64,000 bases of DNA. It comes from Stutzerimonas stutzeri (lineage in GTDB: Bacteria > Pseudomonadota > Gammaproteobacteria > Pseudomonadales > Pseudomonadaceae). Positions 36,237 through 43,327 of this stretch are shown here, in pieces (within the stretch, counting starts at the first letter, position 1; each line of letters opens with the position of its first letter). Both the position numbers and the translations under genes were made by a program. The notes beneath the pieces were generated by a model. The model saw only the letters and a list, made by a program, of their open reading frames with translations, searched no databases and was not told the origin of the DNA. The stretch is taken from NCBI RefSeq assembly GCF_013522825.1, contig NZ_JAAMQZ010000026.1, forward strand, positions 1 to 64,000, in the 5' to 3' direction.

Positions 36237-36396
36237 TGTTCTGCTCTCCTGGAAGGGAGTGGGTCAGAACGGCAAAAAAACCCGGATGGGCCTTCTCTGC
36301 TTTGTCGATCGCTTCGCCGAAGGTGGTTGCTTCACAACGGAAGGTAGCCTTCTGCTGTGTATGCAGGATGGTCATCGATAGGATGTAAGTCCGCAT
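36217..36396 (-). CDS. Small hypothetical protein (59 residues)
   Basis: Starts MRTYILSMTILHTQQK at ATG 36396 and stops at TGA 36217, inside the next gene's start region. The ribosome-binding site AAGGAGATACACC is strong. The same site can pair over 9 bp with an upstream pyrimidine tract (36435-36427), the leader pattern of its neighbours, which supports its being a real gene. Confidence 0.6.
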   Translation of the reverse strand: MRTYILSMTILHTQQKATFRCEATTFGEAIDKAEKAHPGFFAVLTHSLPGEQNNATVNR

Positions 36397-36403
36397 GGTG
36401 TAT

Positions 36404-36470
36404 CTCCTTCTCAGATTTTTAGCCCTGAAAAAGAGGCACCTTCCCTGAGGGGCGGTGCCCCTCAGGGATA
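36404..36470 (-). promoter_or_regulatory. Structured leader of the 59-residue gene
   Basis: An 11-bp perfect stem CCCTGAGGGGC/GCCCCTCAGGG (36442-36468) comes first. Then CTCTTTTTC (36435-36427) pairs with GAGAAGGAG (36412-36404), seven Watson-Crick pairs and two G-U pairs, which covers the Shine-Dalgarno sequence. Confidence 0.6.
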
Positions 36471-36478
36471 GCGATTAC

Positions 36479-37105
36479 TCAGTTGATTCGCTGGTATTGC
36501 CCAGCTTCAACCAGCTGCTTTGCTTGGCCTGCAAGATGCTCTACTACGCCGTTAGAAAGCGGATCGCTGCCATAGAAACCCCAGCAGCTATCTGTCTCCT
36601 CGCCGTCTTCAATCACCTTGAAGCCCCACACATCGCCGGTTAGGTACTGGTCATAAACCTCGACCTCCCCAACCAGCATGGCGGTTACTTTTTCGGTGCG
36701 TGACTTGTTCAGCCGTTTCCAGCCCTGCTCAGCACACACTTTCGCCTTGCTCACGAAAATAAAGCCCACTTGCCCACTGTCCCAGGGGCAGGCGAACGGC
36801 TTGGTTCTCATCGTGATGCCGCTGTGATCGTAGAGATACAGCGGCAGAATGATCGCCTTGCCTGTCATTTTGAGAGCTTGTTGGATGTCAGGTACATGAG
36901 TTGAGTCGAAGCCCATCTCGTTGAGCTGCCTTTCGGACAGGTGCTCGTAGATCAGGTCAAGCGCCTCAGTAGCTCCATCCTCATCACCCAGAATGTAGCG
37001 GCGATGAGCGCAGACCATCATTGCAAGGTTGTCCCACTTGCGCGGGTTTTCTGCGTCGGTGTCATGCATGAGCTGTACGGTGACTTTCGGTTGTGCAGTT
37101 GCCAT
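36479..37105 (-). CDS. Hypothetical protein
   Basis: A 208-residue protein from ATG 37105, chosen because AAAGGAAAA lies just upstream; an in-frame start 18 bp earlier would begin inside the ribosome-binding site. It contains several aromatic-rich stretches (LYLYDHSGITMRTKPFACPW, SCWGFYGSDPLS). Proteins of this look occur in phages and megaplasmids but I cannot name the family. Confidence 0.6.
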   Translation of the reverse strand: MATAQPKVTVQLMHDTDAENPRKWDNLAMMVCAHRRYILGDEDGATEALDLIYEHLSERQLNEMGFDSTHVPDIQQALKMTGKAIILPLYLYDHSGITMRTKPFACPWDSGQVGFIFVSKAKVCAEQGWKRLNKSRTEKVTAMLVGEVEVYDQYLTGDVWGFKVIEDGEETDSCWGFYGSDPLSNGVVEHLAGQAKQLVEAGQYQRIN

Positions 37106-37188
37106 ATCGTTTTCCTTTCTCAAAAAACGACGAGGGCAATGCGCCCCTGGGGGCGATATGCCCCGTCAGGGAGTTTTTTGCAGATGCC

Positions 37189-37233
37189 TTACGGCAGCAG
37201 CAGGGTCAGGATGAAGACGATCAAGTCAGCCAT
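37189..37233 (-). CDS. Possible 14-residue hydrophobic peptide
   Basis: An ATG at 37233 behind AAAAGGAATCAATCAG opens MADLIVFILTLLLP and stops at TAA 37189. A GC hairpin leader like those of neighbouring genes precedes it. It could be a small membrane peptide or a leader peptide for the 208-residue gene. The evidence is only the ribosome-binding site, leader and hydrophobicity. Confidence 0.3.
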   Translation of the reverse strand: MADLIVFILTLLLP

Positions 37234-37346
37234 CTGATTGATTCCTTTTGAACTGACGGAGCACTCCCCTTACGGGAAAGCCCCGCAGGGTTGTGGTCAG
37301 TTCGAAGCGCCCTATGCAACAAGGCCCCCCAAAGCGTTTTTTTGCG

Positions 37347-38438
37347 TCACTCGCCTTGCGACTGAGCAACGTACTGCGCAGATTTCAACTGGGTTACAGC
37401 GTAATCCCGAGCGTCTACAGGCCACGTCGAAACGTACTCGAACGCCGGCTCCCAACTATTGGCATCACGAGCACGCCGAACAACTTCCGCAACCTTCTTG
37501 ATCACCTTTGCAGGTAAATCAGCAGGTGGCGGAACTTGGCTTCCATCACGGACAACTTCACCTTCAATCACATCGTCTGCCGGGGCAGGATCTGCAACCT
37601 CTGGTTTAGCGGCCTGTTCGGGGTCTACGGTGGGTTCTGGCTGCTGATTAACCTGGTTAGAGGTCGGCAACGGCTCAGTTTCCACCACATCAGCAGCGCC
37701 CATATATCGCTCAACAACTTCAACTGGTACATCGTTGGAAGAGAACCCTTCCCCAGCGTCTGTATTGAGGTACTGAATCACTCCGTCCAGCTTTGAGCCG
37801 GTCTGAGGCCAGTATTTCCTTGCAATCTTGATGGCCGACTTCTTGCGCATGGAATCTTCGAAGTCGACCCAAGGGCCTTTCTTCTTGCGTTTCCACAGCT
37901 CTGAAGCATCGCGAGCAGCATTGATTTCATCAGCGGTAACCGCCTCAACGTGAACGCGGCCATCAGGCAGAAGAGCTTCGACGTAGCAACCTACAAACTC
38001 CCCACGATCAGCCTTCTTGTCGAAAGGGTTGAACGTGTGGGTCGGGCTTTGTCGCTTCCCTCTGTACTCGAATTTGTCTTTCGAGTAGACCAATTCAACG
38101 ATGCAATCACGGATCGCACCGTCGTTCACAGCGACCTTGACCATGCCCCTCCAGGACACGTCCAAAACCACCTGCCCGTCTCGGGGCACCAAGTACGCGA
38201 GCTGTCGGGATTGATTAAGAGTCAATCCGTAAGCCGCAACCTGGCTAAAGGCATTTCTAAGGCTTAGCGGGTTAGTCGTAGCGCACTTGCACAGATAGTC
38301 GTTGTTCATCATGGCCTGCGATGCAAACAGCAGCTCATTTTTGAACATCACGTCAGTCTTCGACGACTCCACTAGCTTGATGAACTTTTCTTCTTGCTTC
38401 GCAATAATTGCAACTGCGTTTTGGAAGTTATCGCTCAT
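37347..38438 (-). CDS. RecT-family single-strand annealing protein
   Basis: A 363-residue protein from ATG 38438 (AAAGGAAAATGAA upstream). It shows the RecT core: LCKCATTNPLSLRNAFSQVA, YGLTLNQSRQLAYLVPR, VSWRGMVKVAV and the conserved KKSAIKIARKYWP. After residue 245 the protein is Pro/Glu/Val-rich and flexible, with a short helical end. RecT proteins anneal complementary strands after exonuclease resection. Here the exonuclease is YqaJ-like (33960) and an SSB lies just upstream. Confidence 0.9.
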   Translation of the reverse strand: MSDNFQNAVAIIAKQEEKFIKLVESSKTDVMFKNELLFASQAMMNNDYLCKCATTNPLSLRNAFSQVAAYGLTLNQSRQLAYLVPRDGQVVLDVSWRGMVKVAVNDGAIRDCIVELVYSKDKFEYRGKRQSPTHTFNPFDKKADRGEFVGCYVEALLPDGRVHVEAVTADEINAARDASELWKRKKKGPWVDFEDSMRKKSAIKIARKYWPQTGSKLDGVIQYLNTDAGEGFSSNDVPVEVVERYMGAADVVETEPLPTSNQVNQQPEPTVDPEQAAKPEVADPAPADDVIEGEVVRDGSQVPPPADLPAKVIKKVAEVVRRARDANSWEPAFEYVSTWPVDARDYAVTQLKSAQYVAQSQGE

Positions 38439-38454
38439 TTCATTTTCCTTTCTA

Positions 38455-38483
38455 AAAAGAAAACGCACCCGAAGGTGCGTTAA
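38455..38483 (-). terminator. Terminator between ssb and the RecT-like gene, overlapping an anti-Shine-Dalgarno tract
   Basis: AACGCACC-TTCG-GGTGCGTT is an 8-bp UUCG-capped stem followed on the minus strand by TTCTTTTTAG. The same T-rich tract is complementary, with one bulge per strand, to AAAGGAAAA, the ribosome-binding site of the RecT-like gene. It may therefore switch between terminator and initiation-blocking roles. Confidence 0.65.
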
Positions 38484-38505
38484 TTCTTGACTGACTTCTG
38501 CCTGA

Positions 38506-39021
38506 TTAGATGATGTTTAGAAGCAAACGGCTAATTGGGGCAAAAGGGATGTCGTCGTCGAAGCTGTCATAATGCGGATCATGCTGTGGAGCAGGATCGC
38601 GTGGTGACTGACTAGGACGTTGTTGTTGCTGTTGCGGACGCTGCTCACGGGGTTGCCCTTGAGAGTTGTCGCGCTCTGGCCTACCACCCAGGAGCTGCAT
38701 TCTGCCCTGCATGTCGACGATAATTTCGGTGGTGTACCGTTTGATACCGTCTTTTTCCCACTCTCGTGTTTGAAGCTTACCTTCGATGTATACCTGCGAT
38801 CCTTTCCGCAGATACTCACCAGCGATTTCAGCGACTTTCCCAAACAAAGAAACACGGTGCCATTCGGTCTTTTCGACTTTCTGTCCCGTTTGCTTGTCAG
38901 TCCACTGCTCACTTGTTGCAAGGCTGAGATTGGTTACTGCATTACCGTTCGGTAAGTAGCGAGTTTCTGGATCTTGACCACAGGTGCCAACCAAGATCAC
39001 TTTATTTACGCCGCGAGCCAT
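38506..39021 (-). CDS. ssb: Single-stranded DNA-binding protein
   Basis: A 171-residue SSB. The OB-fold covers residues 1-110 ([58 protein letters not shown]). A Gln/Pro/Arg-rich linker follows. The usual acidic tip FDDDIPF is present but is followed by 11 further residues ([11 protein letters not shown]), so the tip is not at the extreme C-terminus. SSB protects transferred single strands and pairs with RecT-type recombination. Confidence 0.92.
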   Translation of the reverse strand: MARGVNKVILVGTCGQDPETRYLPNGNAVTNLSLATSEQWTDKQTGQKVEKTEWHRVSLFGKVAEIAGEYLRKGSQVYIEGKLQTREWEKDGIKRYTTEIIVDMQGRMQLLGGRPERDNSQGQPREQRPQQQQQRPSQSPRDPAPQHDPHYDSFDDDIPFAPISRLLLNII

Positions 39022-39353
39022 AGTATTTCTCCATTTAGATAGAACTACGGGGCGGCATTACCCCAATACGGGGGCAATAGCAGCCCCGTTGGGGTTTGGT
39101 TTTTCATGGGTTTTTGGTTGTACTTTTGAGACGGCCAACAAGCCGACCATGCGACGAAGCGCATGACTAAATCAGTCCACACATGTGGGCTGACTTAATC
39201 TGGGAATTCATGATGGTTGAGATTCAACCATGAGGCGCTGGGCCTGCTAGATGGACTGCAAGGCATGCAATCCGGATTTATAACGCCGAGCTACTCGACG
39301 TGATAGGAAGTCTGCAACAAGCAGAATCCAATGGCAAGCGGGTTTTTTGTCGG
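39022..39353. other. Intergenic region upstream of ssb with three hairpins
   Basis: No gene was seen. Next to ssb, a G/C-rich double hairpin with ACCCCAACGGGG-type arms occupies about 39047-39090. Farther upstream, three inverted repeats lie in a row: CATGCG-ACGAAG-CGCATG (39148-39165), TCAGTCCACA-CA-TGTGGGCTGA (39172-39193, one mismatch as G-T) and ATGGTTGA-GAT-TCAACCAT (39213-39231). They could be operators of the ssb promoter or RNA structures. Confidence 0.5.
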
Positions 39354-39416
39354 CGTTTTTTCAGTCGCTTTTTCGTCCTGAAAACGGGCCATCTCCTTTT
39401 CTGTACAGAGGAAAAT
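39354..39416 (+). promoter_or_regulatory. Tra-box operator and promoter of the 39-41 kb operon
   Basis: On the plus strand, the left half TTTTTTCAGTCGC and right half CCTGAAAAC (39377-39385) are followed by the -10 hexamer GAAAAT at 39411-39416, 26 bases on. It drives the lipoprotein, DsbA-like and 109-residue genes, linking this operon to the tra regulon. Confidence 0.75.
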
Positions 39417-39444
39417 GATCCTTACCAGCCTCAGAGGATCAACC

Positions 39445-40002
39445 ATGCACCACCTTAAATCTCTCCTGCCGCTAGGCCTGGCCATTGGCTTGGCGCTCAC
39501 AGCGGGTTGTGCCAACAAGCCAGAACCACCTGCCTCAGGCACGCCATTCGAGGTAGCAAGCTACGAGCCCGACATGCGCGAATACCACACCAGTTGGGGG
39601 CATACGGGCCGAGGCGGTGCAGCATTGCGAAAACCCACCTATCAACCCGTTCTTGGCAGCCTCGATGTTCTCGAGACCCCGGCCGGGAAGCTTCACCCAG
39701 AGCTGCAAGCACGCCTTACAACGAACGATAGCGTTGCAGTCCCCTCATCCATGTTCCAGGCCAACTGTGCTGACTCTGCAAATGTGGCGCAGGCCTTTGC
39801 TCTTGGCCAACCCGCGGCAAGCGAGCGCATCGTCACCTTGGCCAACGCGGCCGGTTCGGTCGATGACTACATTGCCGTCCGGAACAAGCTCTGCAAAGGG
39901 GCTCAACGGTTGAGCTACGAGGAGTGGGTCATTCTCGTCGAAGGCACCCCGAAGGATGTCCCTCTTCACCTGAAACCGTCTTTTTCCCCCTCCTATAAGT
40001 GA
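39445..40002 (+). CDS. Lipoprotein of unknown function in the tra-box regulon
   Basis: A 185-residue lipoprotein: the signal peptide ends with the lipobox LTAGC (Cys near residue 22). Two further Cys (NCADSANVAQAFALG and KLCKG) could form a disulfide. Start ATG 39445 follows AGAGGA. It is followed after 6 bp by a DsbA-like gene, which may act on it. The tra box suggests a role in transfer, perhaps in the outer membrane. No family recognised. Confidence 0.7.
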   Translation: MHHLKSLLPLGLAIGLALTAGCANKPEPPASGTPFEVASYEPDMREYHTSWGHTGRGGAALRKPTYQPVLGSLDVLETPAGKLHPELQARLTTNDSVAVPSSMFQANCADSANVAQAFALGQPAASERIVTLANAAGSVDDYIAVRNKLCKGAQRLSYEEWVILVEGTPKDVPLHLKPSFSPSYK

Positions 40003-40008
40003 TCAGTC

Positions 40009-40857
40009 ATGCCTAAATTCAATCCCACTCTCGCTACAGCCATTGGCGTTTCCATCGTGACCTCTGCCGTTGCTATCGGTGTCTCCGTCCACATGGGTCA
40101 GAGCTACACCGACATCGCGGTACAAAATGCCCTTGTGGAGCAGTTGCCAGGCGCGGTCGACAAAACCCTGAAGGATCGTGAAGTTGAGAAGATCAACGCA
40201 GCGAAAGCGAAAATCCTCTCGAAGTGGAGCGGCGCAGCTGACACCACCATTGAAGGTCGGCACATCTACGGCAGCAAGGACGCCCAGTTCACCTTGGTCG
40301 AGTTCGTTGACCTGGAATGCCCTTATTGCAAGCGCTTCCATGACACGCCAAAGCAGATGGCTGACAAGTCCGAAGGGCGCATTAACTGGGAATGGCAGCA
40401 TTACCCCCTGGCCTTCCACAACCCCGCAGCGGAAGTGGCAGCTCACGCCTCTGAGTGCGTGGGCGAGGTTGCCGGCAACAAAGCCTTCTGGGCCTTTACT
40501 GGCGAATGGTTCGCTCGCACTCAACTCAATGGCCAAGGTGTCGAGGACGTAGAGCGTCTTGCGCAGGAGGTTGGTGCTCCCCTTGATGCCTATCGTCAGT
40601 GCATGGAAAGCGGCAAGTACCGGGCCTTGATCGAAGGCCAGGTGAAGAAAGGCACGAACATGGGTGTCACCGGCACGCCAGCAACGGTCGTAGTCGACAA
40701 CCTGACAGGCAACAAACTGCTGGTGAAGGGTGCCCAAAGCACGCAGGTGCTACTCCAAACCATGCAGCAGCTGGTCAAAATGCGCGACGAGGCTCCCAAC
40801 CAGGACAAGCTGGATACCCCTGCTGAGGGCGCGGCCAATGAGATCGGTGCTCAATAG
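40009..40857 (+). CDS. DsbA-like periplasmic thiol:disulfide oxidoreductase
   Basis: A 282-residue protein with an N-terminal membrane anchor or signal (about 8-28), a short helical linker, and a DsbA/DsbG-like domain. The active site is LECPYC near residue 106 and the cis-Pro loop is GVTGTPATVVV. It shares its layout with the DsbA-like gene in the traL-traE operon, so the element encodes two such enzymes plus a DsbC-like one. Confidence 0.85.
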   Translation: MPKFNPTLATAIGVSIVTSAVAIGVSVHMGQSYTDIAVQNALVEQLPGAVDKTLKDREVEKINAAKAKILSKWSGAADTTIEGRHIYGSKDAQFTLVEFVDLECPYCKRFHDTPKQMADKSEGRINWEWQHYPLAFHNPAAEVAAHASECVGEVAGNKAFWAFTGEWFARTQLNGQGVEDVERLAQEVGAPLDAYRQCMESGKYRALIEGQVKKGTNMGVTGTPATVVVDNLTGNKLLVKGAQSTQVLLQTMQQLVKMRDEAPNQDKLDTPAEGAANEIGAQ

Positions 40858-41167
40858 GCTGGATGAATGGGCCGACCGGCTAGACGCCGGCGGCACTCGT
40901 GCGCTTTGGGGCGCTCGTGACGCCATGACCCAGCAGCTAGAAGGTCGGGTGGGCCTTTTCCGTGCGCTACGCAGGGCCAGTAGCTGGGATGAGGTTTTCG
41001 ATCTCATCTCAGCCAACGGATACACCCTCATTCCAAACGGAGAGGATTTTATCGCCGCTGACATGAGCACAGGGCTGATGTTCTCTCTCTGGGATTGTGG
41101 TCATAGCCGGCTCGTATTTGAGGAGCGGCTTGGTCACTTCCCGGATTCACCTCCTACGAGTCGATGA
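40838..41167 (+). CDS. Hypothetical protein
   Basis: A 109-residue soluble protein (MRSVLNRLDEWADRLDAGG). Its ATG lies inside the end of the DsbA-like gene (20-bp overlap, different frame), so coupling is likely. Central residues LFRALRRASSWDEVFDLISANGY suggest a helical fold. A terminator follows 4 bp after the stop codon. Unknown function. Confidence 0.55.
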   Translation: MRSVLNRLDEWADRLDAGGTRALWGARDAMTQQLEGRVGLFRALRRASSWDEVFDLISANGYTLIPNGEDFIAADMSTGLMFSLWDCGHSRLVFEERLGHFPDSPPTSR

Positions 41168-41171
41168 CTCC

Positions 41172-41194
41172 AACCCCGCTCCGGCGGGGTTTTT
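41172..41194 (+). terminator. Intrinsic terminator
   Basis: AACCCCGC-TCC-GGCGGGGTT with TTTTT ends the 39.4-41.2 kb operon and isolates it from the ParB-like/CsrA operon. Confidence 0.88.
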
Positions 41195-41246
41195 CTTGTG
41201 CTTGGGATATTCCAGAGCAGTGATGTACTGAGCACACCTCAATAAA

Positions 41247-41263
41247 CGTATCAGGGAGATACG
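41247..41263 (+). promoter_or_regulatory. CsrA-type hairpin over the ribosome-binding site of the ParB-like/csrA operon
   Basis: CGTATC-AGGGA-GATACG is a 6-bp stem whose loop exposes GGA, which is also the Shine-Dalgarno sequence 5 bases or so before ATG 41266. CsrA/RsmA proteins bind GGA in such loops and block ribosomes. A CsrA homologue is the second gene of this operon, which predicts negative autoregulation. Confidence 0.6.
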
Positions 41264-41265
41264 CC

Positions 41266-42174
41266 ATGAACGATCTACCACGCATTGCATCGTTTCGCCA
41301 GTTGGACGAACACCTGAAGAAAACTGGTGTTCCACGCGACGAACAGATGATTCGCAACAACATCTACATTGCACCGCTTGACTGGTTTGCAATTGAAGAA
41401 GGCTTCAATCTGAGGCCCATCGATCCTGACCATGCCGAAGGCTTCGCCAAGTCTTATGAGCAGGGCCTGTATGTGCCTCCAGTCGTCGCAGAACTGAAGA
41501 TCATCGACGGCAACCCTCGCCTCGTGATCCGAGAAGGCCACCATCGCCTCACTGGCGCTCGCATCGCAGATGGGCGCGGTGCAAATCTTCCAGGCCTGAT
41601 GGTCAACGAGTTCAAAGGAAATCAGTCCGACGCTGTTGTGATGATGATCAAGACCAGCGAAGGCAAAGAGCTGCTGCCGCTGGAGCGAGGAGAAGGCTAC
41701 AAGCGCCTGGCCGGGCAAAACTGGATTCCAGCCCAAATCGCCGATCGCATGAACAGGAGCGTCACTCATGTTGAGCGACTGCTGCTTCTCGCCAACGCCG
41801 AGGAGAACGTCAAACAGCTCGTTCGCGACGGCGCAATTAAAGCGTCGCCTGTCATTGATGTTCTGGTGGAGCTGCGAGGAACTGGGCAAGACCCATATCC
41901 AAAGCTGCTGGGGATGATCGAAGGAGCAAAGGCCTCCGGTCGTACCCGCGCAACGGGCTCAGACGCCAACAAGGCGCTTGGCAAGTTCAAGGTGACACCC
42001 AAGGAAGCCATGAGTGCGTTCAGCGCACTGAGCGGCCTTACAGGAAGCCTGCGCGATCAACTCAAGTCCGGGGGCGATGCGCAGCATGAGTTGCGGCTTG
42101 ACTCGAAGGCGGCGGAATCGTTGCTGAAGATCCTGGAGAAGTATGAGGCCAGCCAGAACACGGCTGAAGCCTGA
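41266..42174 (+). CDS. ParB/RepB/Spo0J-like DNA-binding protein
   Basis: A 302-residue protein. The N-terminal ParB-like domain is recognisable in RPIDPDHAEGFAKSYEQG and the box LVIREGHHRLTGARIAD (ParB box: xGxxR/HRxxA type). A helix-turn-helix follows (QNWIPAQIADRMNRSVTHVERLLLLANA). The C-terminus is helical. No ParA partner is adjacent, so it may be a transcription factor or CTP-switch-type protein rather than the plasmid partition protein. It is co-transcribed with csrA (10-bp gap). Confidence 0.8.
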   Translation: MNDLPRIASFRQLDEHLKKTGVPRDEQMIRNNIYIAPLDWFAIEEGFNLRPIDPDHAEGFAKSYEQGLYVPPVVAELKIIDGNPRLVIREGHHRLTGARIADGRGANLPGLMVNEFKGNQSDAVVMMIKTSEGKELLPLERGEGYKRLAGQNWIPAQIADRMNRSVTHVERLLLLANAEENVKQLVRDGAIKASPVIDVLVELRGTGQDPYPKLLGMIEGAKASGRTRATGSDANKALGKFKVTPKEAMSAFSALSGLTGSLRDQLKSGGDAQHELRLDSKAAESLLKILEKYEASQNTAEA

Positions 42175-42184
42175 GGAGGCAGTA

Positions 42185-42358
42185 ATGCTGCACATTGAGC
42201 GCAAGGTAGGGGAGTCGATTCGGCTCGGCAACGACATACAGGTGATCGTCACAAAGGCTGCGAACGGTACGGTCAGGTTGGCGTTTGAAGCGCCGAAAGA
42301 GGTGAAGATCTACCGCGAAGAGATCTACCAGCGCATCCAGAACGAAAAAACACCCTGA
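42185..42358 (+). CDS. csrA: CsrA/RsmA-family translational regulator
   Basis: A 57-residue protein, MLHIERKVGESIRLGNDIQV and then RLAFEAPKEVKIYREEIYQRI, matching the five-strand CsrA fold including the RNA-contacting first strand and the conserved V-x-R-E-E stretch. Start ATG 42185 follows GAGGAGG. CsrA proteins bind GGA-containing hairpins and repress or activate translation. Plasmid-borne RsmA homologues are known from Pseudomonas megaplasmids and can alter host behaviour. Confidence 0.92.
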   Translation: MLHIERKVGESIRLGNDIQVIVTKAANGTVRLAFEAPKEVKIYREEIYQRIQNEKTP

Positions 42359-42439
42359 TCACATAGTCGGTCGTTCGACTTCGCTTGGGATCGCCGCCGA
42401 AGACGGTAACCTATGGCTATCGAAAAAAGGAGTTTCACC

Positions 42440-43276
42440 ATGAAGAACCGCAGTATAACGATTCGCACCGGGCTTCTCGCCGCAGCTATTGCTCTCCTGG
42501 TCGGGTGCTCTTCCTCGCCGAAGGCACCCACCGTACAACTGCCTGACCCGCAGAATGTGCCGAAGGAAAAATGGTCTGATGCGATGCACGTTCTGACTGC
42601 CATGAACATTTCTGGTCAGCGTGATGTTCCCCGAGAATTCGTTGTATCCGACCCGACCACGGCGACTCCTAGTACAGGAGGCTCGAGTGTGGCGGACGCT
42701 GCTGTTGCCGCAGGCGGCTATGCGTCGCCTCCTCCTGGTGTCAGCAGCAATGCAGCTCTTGGCCTAGGGGTAGGCCTCTTCCTCCTCGGCGGCTCGAGCG
42801 ATCCAGCTCGCACCTACCAGACTGCCGCTTGGGTACCCAGCACGCTGGCAAAATCGCCCGAAGAAGCGTCTGCCCTGGTCTTGAAGCTAATTGAGGAGGC
42901 GCGAGTCAAAGCCTTTCCTCATAACCGCTCAAAACTCAAATCGCTGGTAGGTAAGTATCCGTCAGGTCACGGGAAGGCCTACGATAGTCCCGCAGCTTTC
43001 GTGAAAGAAACTCCCGTGCAATTTGCCGACAGAGCCACGCCCCCACCGAGCTTTATTAATGCCGCCGAGGCATATGGGCCAATCTTCATTCTCAATGAGC
43101 AGTACACAGTTGATGGAATAAAGAACGACATAACGACCTTGGAAGCCATGACTAAAATTTCCGAAATTCTGCCGGAGTGGTTCTACATGTATCACCCAGG
43201 CCAGAAGCTGCGAAAGAACTCTGTACCCGCGCGCATCATCAATAAAGGCCAGGCGATGTATTTCATTGGGAAATAG
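42440..43276 (+). CDS. Lipoprotein, unknown function
   Basis: A 278-residue protein from ATG 42440 (AAAAAAGGAG upstream). The signal peptide ends with the lipobox LLVGC. A Gly/Ala-rich stretch (NAALGLGVGLFLLGG) around residues 105-120 could insert in a membrane. The rest is a soluble domain with no recognised family. It ends convergently with traN and may belong to the envelope part of the transfer apparatus. Confidence 0.65.
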   Translation: MKNRSITIRTGLLAAAIALLVGCSSSPKAPTVQLPDPQNVPKEKWSDAMHVLTAMNISGQRDVPREFVVSDPTTATPSTGGSSVADAAVAAGGYASPPPGVSSNAALGLGVGLFLLGGSSDPARTYQTAAWVPSTLAKSPEEASALVLKLIEEARVKAFPHNRSKLKSLVGKYPSGHGKAYDSPAAFVKETPVQFADRATPPPSFINAAEAYGPIFILNEQYTVDGIKNDITTLEAMTKISEILPEWFYMYHPGQKLRKNSVPARIINKGQAMYFIGK

Positions 43277-43296
43277 CAAACGCCGCCATTAATACA

Positions 43297-43327
43297 AGAA
43301 GCCCCGCACTTGGCGGGGCTTCTTTTT
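43297..43327. terminator. Bidirectional terminator between the lipoprotein gene and traN
   Basis: AGAAGCCCCGC-CA-type loop with GCGGGGCTTCT arms and TTTTT on the plus strand. On the minus strand it overlaps the traN stop and is preceded by A-rich sequence, so it serves mainly the plus-strand gene. Confidence 0.8.

Noticed and set aside
36410..36440. Tra-box-like sequence upstream of the 59-residue gene
   Set aside because: The half-sites match loosely and the 13-base core and -10 spacing are absent; the match is explained by the anti-Shine-Dalgarno pairing.
41266..42174. ParB-like protein as the plasmid partition protein
   Set aside because: No ParA gene and no repeated centromere-like sites are adjacent, and it is in an operon with csrA; called only ParB-like.
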